This document shows, one piece after another, positions 8,187-16,989 of a stretch of 64,000 nt of DNA. The stretch covers positions 94,137 through 158,136 of the forward strand of contig JBKJNB010000037.1 in the NCBI GenBank assembly GCA_046595995.1, given 5' to 3'. The position numbers and the translations under genes were made by a program. The notes under the pieces are model-generated. The model saw only the letters and a list, made by a program, of their open reading frames with translations. It searched no databases and was not told the DNA's origin. The stretch is from JAWXBR01 sp046595995 (GTDB lineage: Bacteria; Bacteroidota; Ignavibacteria; Kapaibacteriales; Kapaibacteriaceae). Numbering within the stretch: the first letter of the stretch is position 1; each line of letters opens with the position of its first letter.

Positions 8187-10649
8187 ATGTTTGCCTACAT
8201 GATACTCGAAGACATCGCAACGCGCTTCGTCGGATTAAGCGAGGCCGAGGTTGCAAAGCGTACATCGGCCGGAGAAACCAATCGCGATCCGAGATCGCGT
8301 ACGAAGGCTTTGGGTGAGATCGTTGCAGAGAATCTGCTAACAGTGTTTAATGTTATTAATGCGTTAATCATTGGTACACTGGCATGGCTGTTCGTAGCGA
8401 ACGATGACGTCAGGTTGTTGCTCGACTCGTTGGGCATCTTCGTTGTTATTATCGCCAACACGCTTATCTCGATTGTGCAGGAGTGGCGAGCGCACCGCGC
8501 GTTGGAGCGTGCCTTGCTGACGATGACGCCGAGAGCGAACGTTATCCGTGCTGCTCACGTAGTGAGCATAAATAGAGAAGATGTCGTTCGAGACGACTTG
8601 CTGGTTATTCGGCGCGGTGATGTTATAGCTGCGGATGGCGAATTGTTGTACACGGATGGTGTGGAGCTAGACGAGTCGCTGCTCACTGGGGAGTCGCATT
8701 CAGCTGAACCTGCTGTCGGCCGCATCGTGCATGCAGCAACGTATTGTACTGCTGGCATCGGAGTTGTGCGTGCAATGCACATGGGCGCAGAGTCGATGGC
8801 TGCACGCATTACTGCGTTGGCAAAGCGCTACTCGTTTGCGCCCTCGCCAATGCAACGAAGGGTAAATCGGTTGTTCGAAGTCTGGTTTGTATTCGCAGTC
8901 GTCATTGCAGCAATAGAAATTGTGCTGAGCGCATCGACAATTCTTCAGGACGTCGAAGAGATTCGACGCATTGCCACCCTGCTTGTGGGCCTGATTCCAG
9001 AGGGTCTCGTGTTCTTCGCAACCATCACCGTTACGCTTAGTGTTGTACGCATTAGCAAGAAGGGCGTCGTAGTACAGAAGCTTGCAGCCCTTGAGTCGTT
9101 TGCAAGCGCTGATGTCGTCTGTATGGACAAAACGGGAACGCTCACAGAGAACCGTCTGAGTGTTCATGGGGTCGAGCCGCTAAACGAGCTGGATGAACAA
9201 CGATGTTCCGTTTTGCTTCACGCCTTCGGTGATGCTTCATTGGATGAAGGCCAAACCATTGACGCTATACGAGGTCTCGATGTCGAGGCTCCGCCGCTTA
9301 CTTCATCGTCACGGATACCATTTTCTTCATCACGAAAATTCTCTGCCTTGTTACTTAGTGGAACAGACAGCGCATACCCCTGGCTCGTGCTCGGAGCTGC
9401 CGACGTTGTGCTAACGACGAACCACCCGCAATGGGATGAGATTATGGGGCGCGCTGCAGCAAGGGGCTGGCAGGATATGCGCTTGCTCTTGCTCGCACGT
9501 GCGAGCTCTGCATACGGCCCACCATCGCTGGGTGCATACGGCACACCTGTGCTTGGCGCTGAAGCAGTGCCATTGTGCTGGTGTGCGATCGACGATACAG
9601 TGCGGCCAGACGCGAATGACGCATTGGACTTGTTCGCTGACATGGGCGTTCGTGTTGTCATACTCACCGGTGATGCGCCAGGCCCCGTTGTCTCTGCGCT
9701 ACATCAACTCGGACGCATGATCGAGCCCTCAGACATTGTGTTGGGTTCAGAACTTAAGGACCTCGATGAACGTGCCCTAGCAGCACGTGTTTCGCACGGT
9801 GCTGTGTTTGCACGACTACTACCTGAACAGAAACGTGATCTTGTAAATGCGCTGCGCAAGAACAACTGTCATACAATTATGATAGGTGACGGTGTTAACG
9901 ATTTACCTGCTATTAAAGCGGCCAACGTTGGCATTGCGATGGAAAAAGCGGCACCGATAACGAAGGAAATCGCAGACATCGTTCTTGATAAGGCGTCGTT
10001 TACATCGCTTCCCGCCATGGTGGGCGAAGGACGTGCCGTGATGCGAACCGTGCTAAATGTTGCAAAGCTGTTCGTGGGAAAAAACACAATCCTCGTACTA
10101 ATGAGTCTCACTGCAAGCGCAGGTTGGATACCGTTTCCTCTTACTCCGCGTCGTGGTGCATTTCTGAGTATTCTGGGCGTCGGTATTCCTTCGATGCTGC
10201 TTGCTGCACAGGGACGTCTTCGCGAACCCGTGCGATCATTCTATGCCGAGCTATCTGTTTTCGTAGCTGTATGTAGTGGATGCGCTATTGGCCTTGCATG
10301 GTTGGCACATAGCATTGCCATGTTCTACACGGATATGCTACAGTACCACGCTATGGCGCTTACGTACACGGTAGTGGGCTCTCTCCTCGGGTCATTTGTA
10401 GCTGTAGACGCCTATGATGAAACCACCGCACAACACACACGAATCATGGCGGCGACCCTACTCGGTCTCGCTCTTCTTATCGCAGCATGTCCGGCGTGGG
10501 TACCTGTACTAAACATCCTTCAGACGTTCTACGAAGTGCAGCCGGTCACAATCTTTCAGACGCTCGTCCTCGCAAGCCTGTCCATTGGAGCACTCGGTAT
10601 CTCTTCCACAGTGCATAGGCTGGTGCGCTCGTGGATATCTTCGCGCTAG
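8187..10649 (+). CDS. P-type cation-transporting ATPase, CtpE/Ca2+-ATPase-like
   Basis: 820 residues from the ATG at 8187 (an ATG at 8199 is also possible; a TTG at 8109 would add an implausible polar leader). The actuator domain has TGES (167-170), the phosphorylation site is DKTGTLT (Asp314), the hinge is GDGVNDLPAIK, and several hydrophobic segments flank them. Transmembrane segment 4 carries PEGL (271-274), the ion-site motif of Ca2+ pumps. The short N-terminus lacks heavy-metal CxxC domains. The overall organisation matches the bacterial CtpE subgroup, for which calcium uptake has been reported; the substrate here is inferred. The next gene starts 19 bp before this one ends, indicating coupling. 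Confidence 0.85.
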   Translation: MFAYMILEDIATRFVGLSEAEVAKRTSAGETNRDPRSRTKALGEIVAENLLTVFNVINALIIGTLAWLFVANDDVRLLLDSLGIFVVIIANTLISIVQEWRAHRALERALLTMTPRANVIRAAHVVSINREDVVRDDLLVIRRGDVIAADGELLYTDGVELDESLLTGESHSAEPAVGRIVHAATYCTAGIGVVRAMHMGAESMAARITALAKRYSFAPSPMQRRVNRLFEVWFVFAVVIAAIEIVLSASTILQDVEEIRRIATLLVGLIPEGLVFFATITVTLSVVRISKKGVVVQKLAALESFASADVVCMDKTGTLTENRLSVHGVEPLNELDEQRCSVLLHAFGDASLDEGQTIDAIRGLDVEAPPLTSSSRIPFSSSRKFSALLLSGTDSAYPWLVLGAADVVLTTNHPQWDEIMGRAAARGWQDMRLLLLARASSAYGPPSLGAYGTPVLGAEAVPLCWCAIDDTVRPDANDALDLFADMGVRVVILTGDAPGPVVSALHQLGRMIEPSDIVLGSELKDLDERALAARVSHGAVFARLLPEQKRDLVNALRKNNCHTIMIGDGVNDLPAIKAANVGIAMEKAAPITKEIADIVLDKASFTSLPAMVGEGRAVMRTVLNVAKLFVGKNTILVLMSLTASAGWIPFPLTPRRGAFLSILGVGIPSMLLAAQGRLREPVRSFYAELSVFVAVCSGCAIGLAWLAHSIAMFYTDMLQYHAMALTYTVVGSLLGSFVAVDAYDETTAQHTRIMAATLLGLALLIAACPAWVPVLNILQTFYEVQPVTIFQTLVLASLSIGALGISSTVHRLVRSWISSR

Positions 10650-12304
10650 TGACACCAAAGACCATTCGTTTAATCATTGTGCTCGGCGGACTGCTGTTGT
10701 TCATTCCTAACCTCGGGAGTGTACATCTGTTCGACTGGGACGAAGTAAACTTCGCAGAATGTGCGCGTGAGATGATCGTAACGGGCGACTACCTGCATGT
10801 GACGGTTGACTATGCCCCCTTTCACGAGAAGCCCCCTCTATTCATCTGGCTGCAAGCCCTCTCGATGCTCGCCTTTGGCGTAAACGAGTTTGCAGCGCGC
10901 CTGCCCAATGCCCTCGTCGGCGTAGCAACGCTGCTATTGATCTTCAACATCGGCACTCGATTGCACAATGCACGCTTTGGCGTGTTATGGGTTCTAGCGT
11001 ACGCCGGTTCGCTCTTGCCGCAGTTCTACTTTCGCAGCGCGATTATCGACCCTCTATTCAACTTATTTATATTTCTTGCTATAAACAGCCTATTTCGTAG
11101 TCGCGACAACCCACGCTTAGTCTATGTAGCCGGACTCTATTCGGGGCTGGCTGTATTAACGAAGGGCCCGGTGGGATGGGGCCTAATCATCGCAGCATTA
11201 TGCGTTGCGTGGATCACTGAGCGTAACCGATTTGGATTCCCAATACTAAAGATTGTAATTGTGAGTGGCGTTACTGCGCTAGTTGCCGGGCTATGGCTCG
11301 GGGTAGATTATGTGCAAAACGGACCGCAGTTTGTGAGCGAGCATATAGCATATCAGTATCGACTGCTGACTTCAGGCGAGGCGGGACACGAACAGCCGTT
11401 CTACTATCATGCGTTAGTCGTGTTGTTTGGATGCTATCCCGCTTCGATTCTCTTTTTTAAGGGTCTCAAGTCCAGCCAAGACGAATCGTTCCAGCAGAAC
11501 GCATACCGACTATGGATGATTGTCTTGTTAGCTGTTGTAATGATTGTCTTCTCGATTGTGAAAACAAAAATTGTCCATTACTCCTCCCTGACGTATCTGC
11601 CGTTAACCTTCCTTGCGGCTGTCGCTATACATCGTTGGATCTCAGACAATACTCGACTTGGCTTGACTACACGAATCGCACTTATTTCTATGTGCGTGAT
11701 ATGGACAGTACTAGCAGCGGCGATACCTCTAGCCTTCATCAATAGCGATTGGCTCTTGTCGCTTCCAACCTTCCGTGATGCCTTCTTGCGTGCAAGCGTG
11801 CAGCAAACGGTTGCCTGGACGGGCTTCGAGCCCCTTCTCAGTATCATCTTGCTGGTCGGCGGTATTGTGGCAGTTGTGATAATGCGTGTTGACAGCAAAC
11901 GCATGCTTGCTATATCAGTATTGTTCGGAAGTGTTCTCGTGTTCGTTACCGCTTTCTTGCCTTTCGTTGCACCTCGCATTGAACGTTATACTCAGGGTGC
12001 CGCCGTTGATTTCTACATGTCGCTACAAGGAAAGGACGTGTATGTGAAGCCGCTCACTATGAAGAGTTACGCCCATCTGTTTTATTCGCGCAAACCTTTT
12101 GAGCTAAGTGCTACAGCAAAGCATATCGAGTTCGATATGTGGGAACCTTGGCTGCTGAATGGAGACATTGACCATCCTGCTTATTTCGTAAGTAAGGTTA
12201 ATGATGCAGCACAATGGCGTTCACATCAGAACCTACGCGTGATTGCAGAGCATGGTGGTTTTGTGTTCTTCGAACGGGTCAGCGCACCGGGCGAGCGTCG
12301 GTAA
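10631..12304 (+). CDS. ArnT/PMT-like membrane glycosyltransferase (GT39-type)
   Basis: 557 residues with about a dozen hydrophobic segments. The first periplasmic loop contains FDWDEVNFAECAREM (residues 33-47); the Asp-Glu motif is the catalytic site of GT-C fold transferases of the ArnT/PMT_2 type. It is followed by HEKPPLFIWLQ, also conserved. Such enzymes transfer a sugar from a polyprenyl-phosphate donor to lipid A, protein or another acceptor on the periplasmic face. The acceptor cannot be read from sequence. The GTG start at 10631 overlaps the ATPase gene by 19 bp. The 3' end overlaps the convergent DUF1573 gene by 26 bp. Confidence 0.83.
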   Translation: MDIFALVTPKTIRLIIVLGGLLLFIPNLGSVHLFDWDEVNFAECAREMIVTGDYLHVTVDYAPFHEKPPLFIWLQALSMLAFGVNEFAARLPNALVGVATLLLIFNIGTRLHNARFGVLWVLAYAGSLLPQFYFRSAIIDPLFNLFIFLAINSLFRSRDNPRLVYVAGLYSGLAVLTKGPVGWGLIIAALCVAWITERNRFGFPILKIVIVSGVTALVAGLWLGVDYVQNGPQFVSEHIAYQYRLLTSGEAGHEQPFYYHALVVLFGCYPASILFFKGLKSSQDESFQQNAYRLWMIVLLAVVMIVFSIVKTKIVHYSSLTYLPLTFLAAVAIHRWISDNTRLGLTTRIALISMCVIWTVLAAAIPLAFINSDWLLSLPTFRDAFLRASVQQTVAWTGFEPLLSIILLVGGIVAVVIMRVDSKRMLAISVLFGSVLVFVTAFLPFVAPRIERYTQGAAVDFYMSLQGKDVYVKPLTMKSYAHLFYSRKPFELSATAKHIEFDMWEPWLLNGDIDHPAYFVSKVNDAAQWRSHQNLRVIAEHGGFVFFERVSAPGERR

Positions 12305-12989
12305 CACCAAACCCACTGATCGGAATTACCTCGTAGCCAGCGAGCGACGTCCGCAACTCAAGATCCACTCGATACGAGCCTGCCACAGAGGTTGTGAAAC
12401 GCAAACGGATGGTTTCGGGTTTGCCTTTTGCGAGCGTGACAGGGTTCTGCGATGTCACCACGAGTTTTTCTGTTAGTGGCGCAATCGTCATCTGAACGCC
12501 TGCGGATGCGAACGTTGTAATAACAATCTCGCCTTCTACGGAATCACCCACGAAACTCTTGTTAAATGGGACGAAACTCGCACTGAGCTGGATTGGGCGT
12601 ACCAATTCGGCCTGCAGCCTGACGACATGCAAACTGTCAACAAGCTCGTTCGTGTGGATAGTAAGGGTCTTGGTGAGGGGTCCGTTAGCCACGGGGAAGT
12701 TCATCGTTACGTCGATAAACACTTCTTCGTTCGGTGCGATAGAATCACGGTTCAGCGGAGCCGTCACACATCCACAGCTCGGCCGCACGGCTCGAATACG
12801 CAAGGTTCGGTCGCCAGTATTTTTCAACGACAGCTTTGTAGACACCCGTTGTTGCTCGCTCGCAGACCCACTGGGAACGATCGTGCCCCAGTTCATTTCG
12901 GATTGCACCACTAGCTTAGGCTGTGCGTGCAAAGTGCAACTGAGCAGCAAGGCTATGATGGTTATTGTGATTGCTCGGGATGAAGGCAT
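12279..12989 (-). CDS. Secreted DUF1573/ASH-type protein
   Basis: 236 residues. Residues 1-22 form a signal peptide (hydrophobic AITITIIALLLSCTLHA, cleavage probably before QPKL). The mature part begins with WGTIVPSGS and contains the DUF1573 hallmark PSCGCVTAPLNRD around residue 70, followed by beta-rich Ig-like (ASH/HYDIN-type) strands in two repeats. DUF1573 proteins are common secreted or periplasmic proteins of Bacteroidota with no fixed function. It is convergent with the glycosyltransferase gene (26-bp 3' overlap) and divergent from the methyltransferase gene. No sorting domain is present, so it is probably periplasmic. Confidence 0.8.
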   Translation of the reverse strand: MPSSRAITITIIALLLSCTLHAQPKLVVQSEMNWGTIVPSGSASEQQRVSTKLSLKNTGDRTLRIRAVRPSCGCVTAPLNRDSIAPNEEVFIDVTMNFPVANGPLTKTLTIHTNELVDSLHVVRLQAELVRPIQLSASFVPFNKSFVGDSVEGEIVITTFASAGVQMTIAPLTEKLVVTSQNPVTLAKGKPETIRLRFTTSVAGSYRVDLELRTSLAGYEVIPISGFGVTDARPVR

Positions 12990-13042
12990 TGGTCAGTGTT
13001 TTAGGATAAAAAAGCGTAGCAATATCGGTAAGTTGAGCGTTC

Positions 13043-13885
13043 ATGGAAAACAACAATTGTCCAGTGTGTGGCAACACGTCTTTATCCGAAGACAAAGTTG
13101 GCCGAACCCCAATTCTTCGGTGCACAACGTGTAACGTCGCCGTTACGCCATATGAACTTAGAAGCGTAAACGACTCGCGGTACTACGAAGACGCATACGT
13201 AATGACTCCATCGAGTCGCGCTTCAGTGCAGCAGTTCAGGTACTCGCGCTATCCAGAGTACGTTCGGTTGTTGTCTGAGATTAGCACACTTCGTCCACCA
13301 CCGGCACGATGGTTAGACATTGGATGCGGATCTGGTGAATTTCTTGAAGAATGCAGACACGCAGGATATGAAGTTGAAGGTGTCGAGGTATCGAGTAGAT
13401 CGGCGAATGAGGCAAAAAGAGCAGGCATAACCATTCATCATGATCTTCACGAAGTGCAGGGTTCGTTGGACGTTGTCTCCATGTGGCATGTGCTCGAGCA
13501 CCTGCAAGAGCCACGTGAGACGCTGCAATCGGTGCGGTCACTAATACGTCCAGATGGCTTACTCTGCATTCGAGTGCCAAACTTTGCCGGACGTTGGTCG
13601 AGGATACTTACAGATCATTGGGTGTGGTTTCAGCCTCATCATCATGTCGTACACTTTGGATCCGATAGCCTACGACGTTTGTTGAGCGATGCTGGATTTT
13701 CGGTGATTAAGATGCGATCACAACGACCAAACACCATTCTTGTCCGCCGCGCATACGCATTAGCTGCCTCGGTATTTAATCGCTATGCGAAGACGGAGAA
13801 GGAGTCGGCAACTGCTCGGGTAATGCGTCTATTAAAAGACATGACGGCAGAAGAACTTTTTGTCGTTGCAAAGTTGAAACCATGA
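13043..13885 (+). CDS. Class I SAM-dependent methyltransferase with N-terminal zinc ribbon
   Basis: 280 residues. The N-terminus has a zinc ribbon (Cys6, Cys9, Cys27, Cys30). The methyltransferase domain follows, with SAM motif I WLDIGCGSGEFL (about residues 92-103) and post-motif II SMWHVLEHL. This two-part layout is frequent among methyltransferases next to cell-surface polysaccharide or glycosyltransferase genes, where they act on sugars or lipid-linked intermediates. The substrate is unknown here. Its stop codon overlaps the start of the lytic transglycosylase gene (ATGA), so the two are translationally coupled and a cell-envelope role is a reasonable inference. Confidence 0.82.
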   Translation: MENNNCPVCGNTSLSEDKVGRTPILRCTTCNVAVTPYELRSVNDSRYYEDAYVMTPSSRASVQQFRYSRYPEYVRLLSEISTLRPPPARWLDIGCGSGEFLEECRHAGYEVEGVEVSSRSANEAKRAGITIHHDLHEVQGSLDVVSMWHVLEHLQEPRETLQSVRSLIRPDGLLCIRVPNFAGRWSRILTDHWVWFQPHHHVVHFGSDSLRRLLSDAGFSVIKMRSQRPNTILVRRAYALAASVFNRYAKTEKESATARVMRLLKDMTAEELFVVAKLKP

Positions 13886-14838
13886 CTGTCGTACACTATC
13901 GTTCACGTATTCTTCTAGGTGGTGCCGTTGCGCTGAGTCTGCTGCTCACTGCTTTTGTGATTATGGGTGCCGTACTTCCCAACCCACGACTTGCTAGCAC
14001 ACCGTTGGTGGTACACGCGGTAATTGAACTGCACCAGGACACTACGTTGCCGTTGCAACGCGCAATTCGCAGCGCACGACAGTACGGGGTCGACAGCACG
14101 TTCCTTGCACGGCTCATCGCAGCACCAGCAACCATGTATCATCCGCGTGTGCTAAGACTGAACGTCACGAACTTTGCACAGAAGCCAGACTATTCGTTCA
14201 ACCACAACAAAGCGAGCGTTCGCAAGGTGCGCGCGTTCGTGCGCGACAACGATTCATTGCTTTCAGCTGCTGCGACAGCCTTCAACGTCCCGGCCGAGGT
14301 GATTGCGTCCATTCTCTGGGTCGAAACGAAATTCGGCACAGTCATGGGATCCACGCACGTGCCAAGTGTCTACTTAAGCCTCATGCTTAGTACAGACTCG
14401 GCGATGGTTGAGCAATACATCGAATCGGTGATGACACAACGTGATCTCGATTCTTCGAAAAGGGACAGTGTGCGCACGGTTGTGACAACGAAGGCGACGA
14501 AGAAGACACTATGGGCCGCTGAACAACTCAAAGCACTCGACTCTATCCAACGTGACGGCACACTGGATATCATGTCGCTTCGCGGATCGTGGGCAGGGGC
14601 GTTCGGTTTAAGTCAGTTTCTACCATCCTCGTACCGCCGTTGGGCAGTCGACGGAAACAACGATAGAGAAATCAACCTCGATCACCTAAGCGATGCCGTG
14701 CATAGTGTTGCCAACTATCTCGCAACAAACGGATGGGGTCCGACTATCAAGCAACGCCGCGCAGCTGTGCATCACTATAACAACAGCCAGGCTTATGTCG
14801 ACGCGGTTTTCACACTTGCTGGTAAGGTCGTAAACTGA
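13882..14838 (+). CDS. Lytic murein transglycosylase, MltB-like
   Basis: 318 residues. An N-terminal membrane anchor or signal (about residues 10-33, VALSLLLTAFVIMGAVL) leads to a lysozyme-like domain. Glu148 in SILWVETKFG corresponds to the catalytic Glu of E. coli MltB/Slt35 (ILGVETRWG). Further conserved parts are GSWAGAFGLSQFLPSSY and the Asp-rich DGNNDREINL loop that in Slt35 binds calcium. The C-terminus (VANYLATNGWG) is typical. Such enzymes cleave peptidoglycan to 1,6-anhydromuropeptides. No lipobox is seen, unlike E. coli MltB. The 4-bp overlap with the preceding methyltransferase implies co-expression. Confidence 0.88.
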   Translation: MTVVHYRSRILLGGAVALSLLLTAFVIMGAVLPNPRLASTPLVVHAVIELHQDTTLPLQRAIRSARQYGVDSTFLARLIAAPATMYHPRVLRLNVTNFAQKPDYSFNHNKASVRKVRAFVRDNDSLLSAAATAFNVPAEVIASILWVETKFGTVMGSTHVPSVYLSLMLSTDSAMVEQYIESVMTQRDLDSSKRDSVRTVVTTKATKKTLWAAEQLKALDSIQRDGTLDIMSLRGSWAGAFGLSQFLPSSYRRWAVDGNNDREINLDHLSDAVHSVANYLATNGWGPTIKQRRAAVHHYNNSQAYVDAVFTLAGKVVN

Positions 14839-14840
14839 GC

Positions 14841-15149
14841 TTAGTCGAGCGTCTGAACGCGCAGGCCTTTTATAAAGTCTGCAGAATCACCGTCCACGTA
14901 CGCGCCGTACGGCACTACGAACGTTCCTTTAACGCCGTCGTCTGACTCAATCGCATACATTACCGTGCTGTCATCCGGATTGGACATGCCCTCGAAACGG
15001 TATACTTCCTTCACTTCGAAGTCTTCTGGGTACAGGCGCAGATTCAGTGAGCCGCTTTCCAGGTAAGCTCCACATACGTTGAAGTCTGCGACATAACCAC
15101 GCGATTTACATCCTTCAATTGCACTAATCAGTGAGTCGTATGTAGGCAT
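14841..15149 (-). CDS. Small conserved protein (family often mislabelled phosphoribosylpyrophosphate synthetase)
   Basis: 102 residues, soluble, acidic. The pattern ALxGCKSRGYVADF, then LRLYPEDFEVKEVYRFEG, then YAIESDDGVKGTFVVPYGAY matches a family of roughly 100-residue proteins widespread in Bacteroidota. I recall it carrying the database name phosphoribosylpyrophosphate synthetase although it is far too short for that enzyme and has no PRPP loop. Real function unknown. It lies downstream of pepF on the same strand (15 bp) and converges on the transglycosylase gene (2 bp). Confidence 0.75.
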   Translation of the reverse strand: MPTYDSLISAIEGCKSRGYVADFNVCGAYLESGSLNLRLYPEDFEVKEVYRFEGMSNPDDSTVMYAIESDDGVKGTFVVPYGAYVDGDSADFIKGLRVQTLD

Positions 15150-15164
15150 CGTGAATCTCCTTGT

Positions 15165-16955
15165 TTATGCTAGTGCTTCGGCTTGAATAATAAGGCGCTC
15201 GATGACGCCGAGTCCAACATTCCAGAACGCCGGGTCGTCGGTATCTATTCCAAACGGACGCAGAAGTTCCGAAGGCCGCATTGATCCGCCCGCACTCAGC
15301 ATCTTGATGTACATCGGTGTAAACGACTGCGGGTCGCGCTGATAAATCTCGTATAACGCAAGTACCAGCAGCTCGCCAAACGCATACGCGTAGACATACC
15401 CAGGGGTGTGCATGAAGTGCGAGATATACGCCCAATACGAGCTGTAACCTTCCGTTAGTTCGACGCTGTTGCCATACTGTTGGCGCTGCGTCTGCATCCA
15501 CAGTTCTGAGAATCGCTCTGCACGAAGTTCCCCTTCAGCCGCGCGGGTGGTGTGCATAGTGTCTTCGAATCGGTTTAGCGCTATCTGACGGAAAACAGTC
15601 GATATGATATCATCAAGCTTTGTTATGAGCATCGTTAGTCGCTGCTTGTCAGTGGTCGCGGAATCCATCAAGTGCTGGAACGTAATAATCTCACCGAATA
15701 CCGATGCCGTTTCTGCAATCGTAAGTGGCGTGTCCATTAGGAGTATGCCTTGCTGACGCGACAGGTACTGGTGCACACCGTGACCCAGTTCGTGAGCCAA
15801 CGTCTGCACGTCACGGTTTGTACCTGTGTAGTTCATAAACACGTATGGGTGTACAGATGGTACAGTACCTGCACTGTATGCACCGCCGCTTTTGCCCTTC
15901 TTCGTAGGCGCATGTATCCATGGCTTGTCGAAGAATTGTTGCACGATAGCCCCAGTTTCTGGGTGGAAGGCGTGATACGTTTCAAGCACAATCTCGCGTG
16001 CTTGATCCCATGTCAACATCACATGGTCATCACCTACTGGTGCATATCGATCGTAATCGTAGAGCACATCGTAGCCAAGAATTCGCTTCTTGAGATTAAA
16101 GTGCCGACTCACGAGATCATAACGCCCGACAACAGCGGCCACGAGAGCATCCACCGAAGCATCGGAGACCTCATTATCGAAGTTGCGCGACGAAATCCAA
16201 CTCTCATACCCACGCAACCGATTGTTCAATGCATGGTCTGCAATAACCGTATTGAAAATGAAGGCCTGTGGTTTCGTCTGCTCCTTCAGACCCGCTGATA
16301 GCGCCTCGGCTGCTGCTTTTCTTGTTTCACGGTCCGGTTCGTGCAACAGCTTCAGCATTGTTGTCTCGGTGTACTCCTTACCATTCAACCAGTATACCTG
16401 TGCGTTGCTCATTTCATCGTGCAAACGGACCCAAGCAGAACGCGACGTCAGCGATTTCTCACTCAGTACTTGCTCGACTTCTTCCGTCAGAAGATGCGGC
16501 TTGTAGTCTGCCAGACGCTCGAACCAATGCTTGTAAGGGGCAAGAAGGGGCGAAGCAATAAGTTGATTGAGTCGTTCTTCTGGTAGTTGGCTAATGGCAA
16601 CATAAACGAAGACGATATGCCGCGAAGCGCGTGCGGTTGTTTCGCGCGCAGTCTGTAGCATGTTGCCGAATTCTGGGTTCTCGGTGTCAGTGCTCCATTG
16701 CAACTGAGCAAACGATCCTATGCGATCCATGTGCTCCGCAACCGTAGCATACTCCTGAACGAATGCCAGAATCTCTTCATCGGATGCATCCTGCAACGCA
16801 TTGTGCCATCGCGCGTTGAAATCGGCTGCACGAGTAATCATACTAGCCAGATCTGCGGCGAAAGAATCACCGTTCCCGGATTGAAGATCTGAGAGGTCCC
16901 AGATTACTTCTTCAGCCCCTGTTGGGGTTGTTAACGTTGCTTCGGTTGTGGGCAT
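15165..16955 (-). CDS. pepF: M3 family oligoendopeptidase (PepF-like)
   Basis: 596 residues from the ATG at 16955; a TTG at 17000 would run into the asnS stop region and adds unconserved residues. The zinc site HELGH is at residues 388-392, in the context QTLAHELGHGVHQYLS, with the third ligand Glu further downstream (LTIAETASVFGE). The N-terminal helical domain of oligoendopeptidase F is present (WDLSDL near the start). This is a cytoplasmic zinc peptidase that hydrolyses short peptides. It is located 34 bp downstream of asnS on the same strand, so the two are probably one transcript. Length fits the family. Confidence 0.92.
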   Translation of the reverse strand: MPTTEATLTTPTGAEEVIWDLSDLQSGNGDSFAADLASMITRAADFNARWHNALQDASDEEILAFVQEYATVAEHMDRIGSFAQLQWSTDTENPEFGNMLQTARETTARASRHIVFVYVAISQLPEERLNQLIASPLLAPYKHWFERLADYKPHLLTEEVEQVLSEKSLTSRSAWVRLHDEMSNAQVYWLNGKEYTETTMLKLLHEPDRETRKAAAEALSAGLKEQTKPQAFIFNTVIADHALNNRLRGYESWISSRNFDNEVSDASVDALVAAVVGRYDLVSRHFNLKKRILGYDVLYDYDRYAPVGDDHVMLTWDQAREIVLETYHAFHPETGAIVQQFFDKPWIHAPTKKGKSGGAYSAGTVPSVHPYVFMNYTGTNRDVQTLAHELGHGVHQYLSRQQGILLMDTPLTIAETASVFGEIITFQHLMDSATTDKQRLTMLITKLDDIISTVFRQIALNRFEDTMHTTRAAEGELRAERFSELWMQTQRQQYGNSVELTEGYSSYWAYISHFMHTPGYVYAYAFGELLVLALYEIYQRDPQSFTPMYIKMLSAGGSMRPSELLRPFGIDTDDPAFWNVGLGVIERLIIQAEALA

Positions 16956-16989
16956 GGTTGAGCGTAAAAGAGGGTTGAATGATTTACAG

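Noticed and set aside
14841..15149. Phosphoribosylpyrophosphate synthetase
   Set aside because: 102 residues and no PRPP-binding loop; the name appears to be a propagated database label.
15750..16298. 182-codon plus-strand ORF
   Set aside because: It is antisense to pepF, whose zinc site and length are intact; the translated sequence is Cys/His/Val-rich without domain character.
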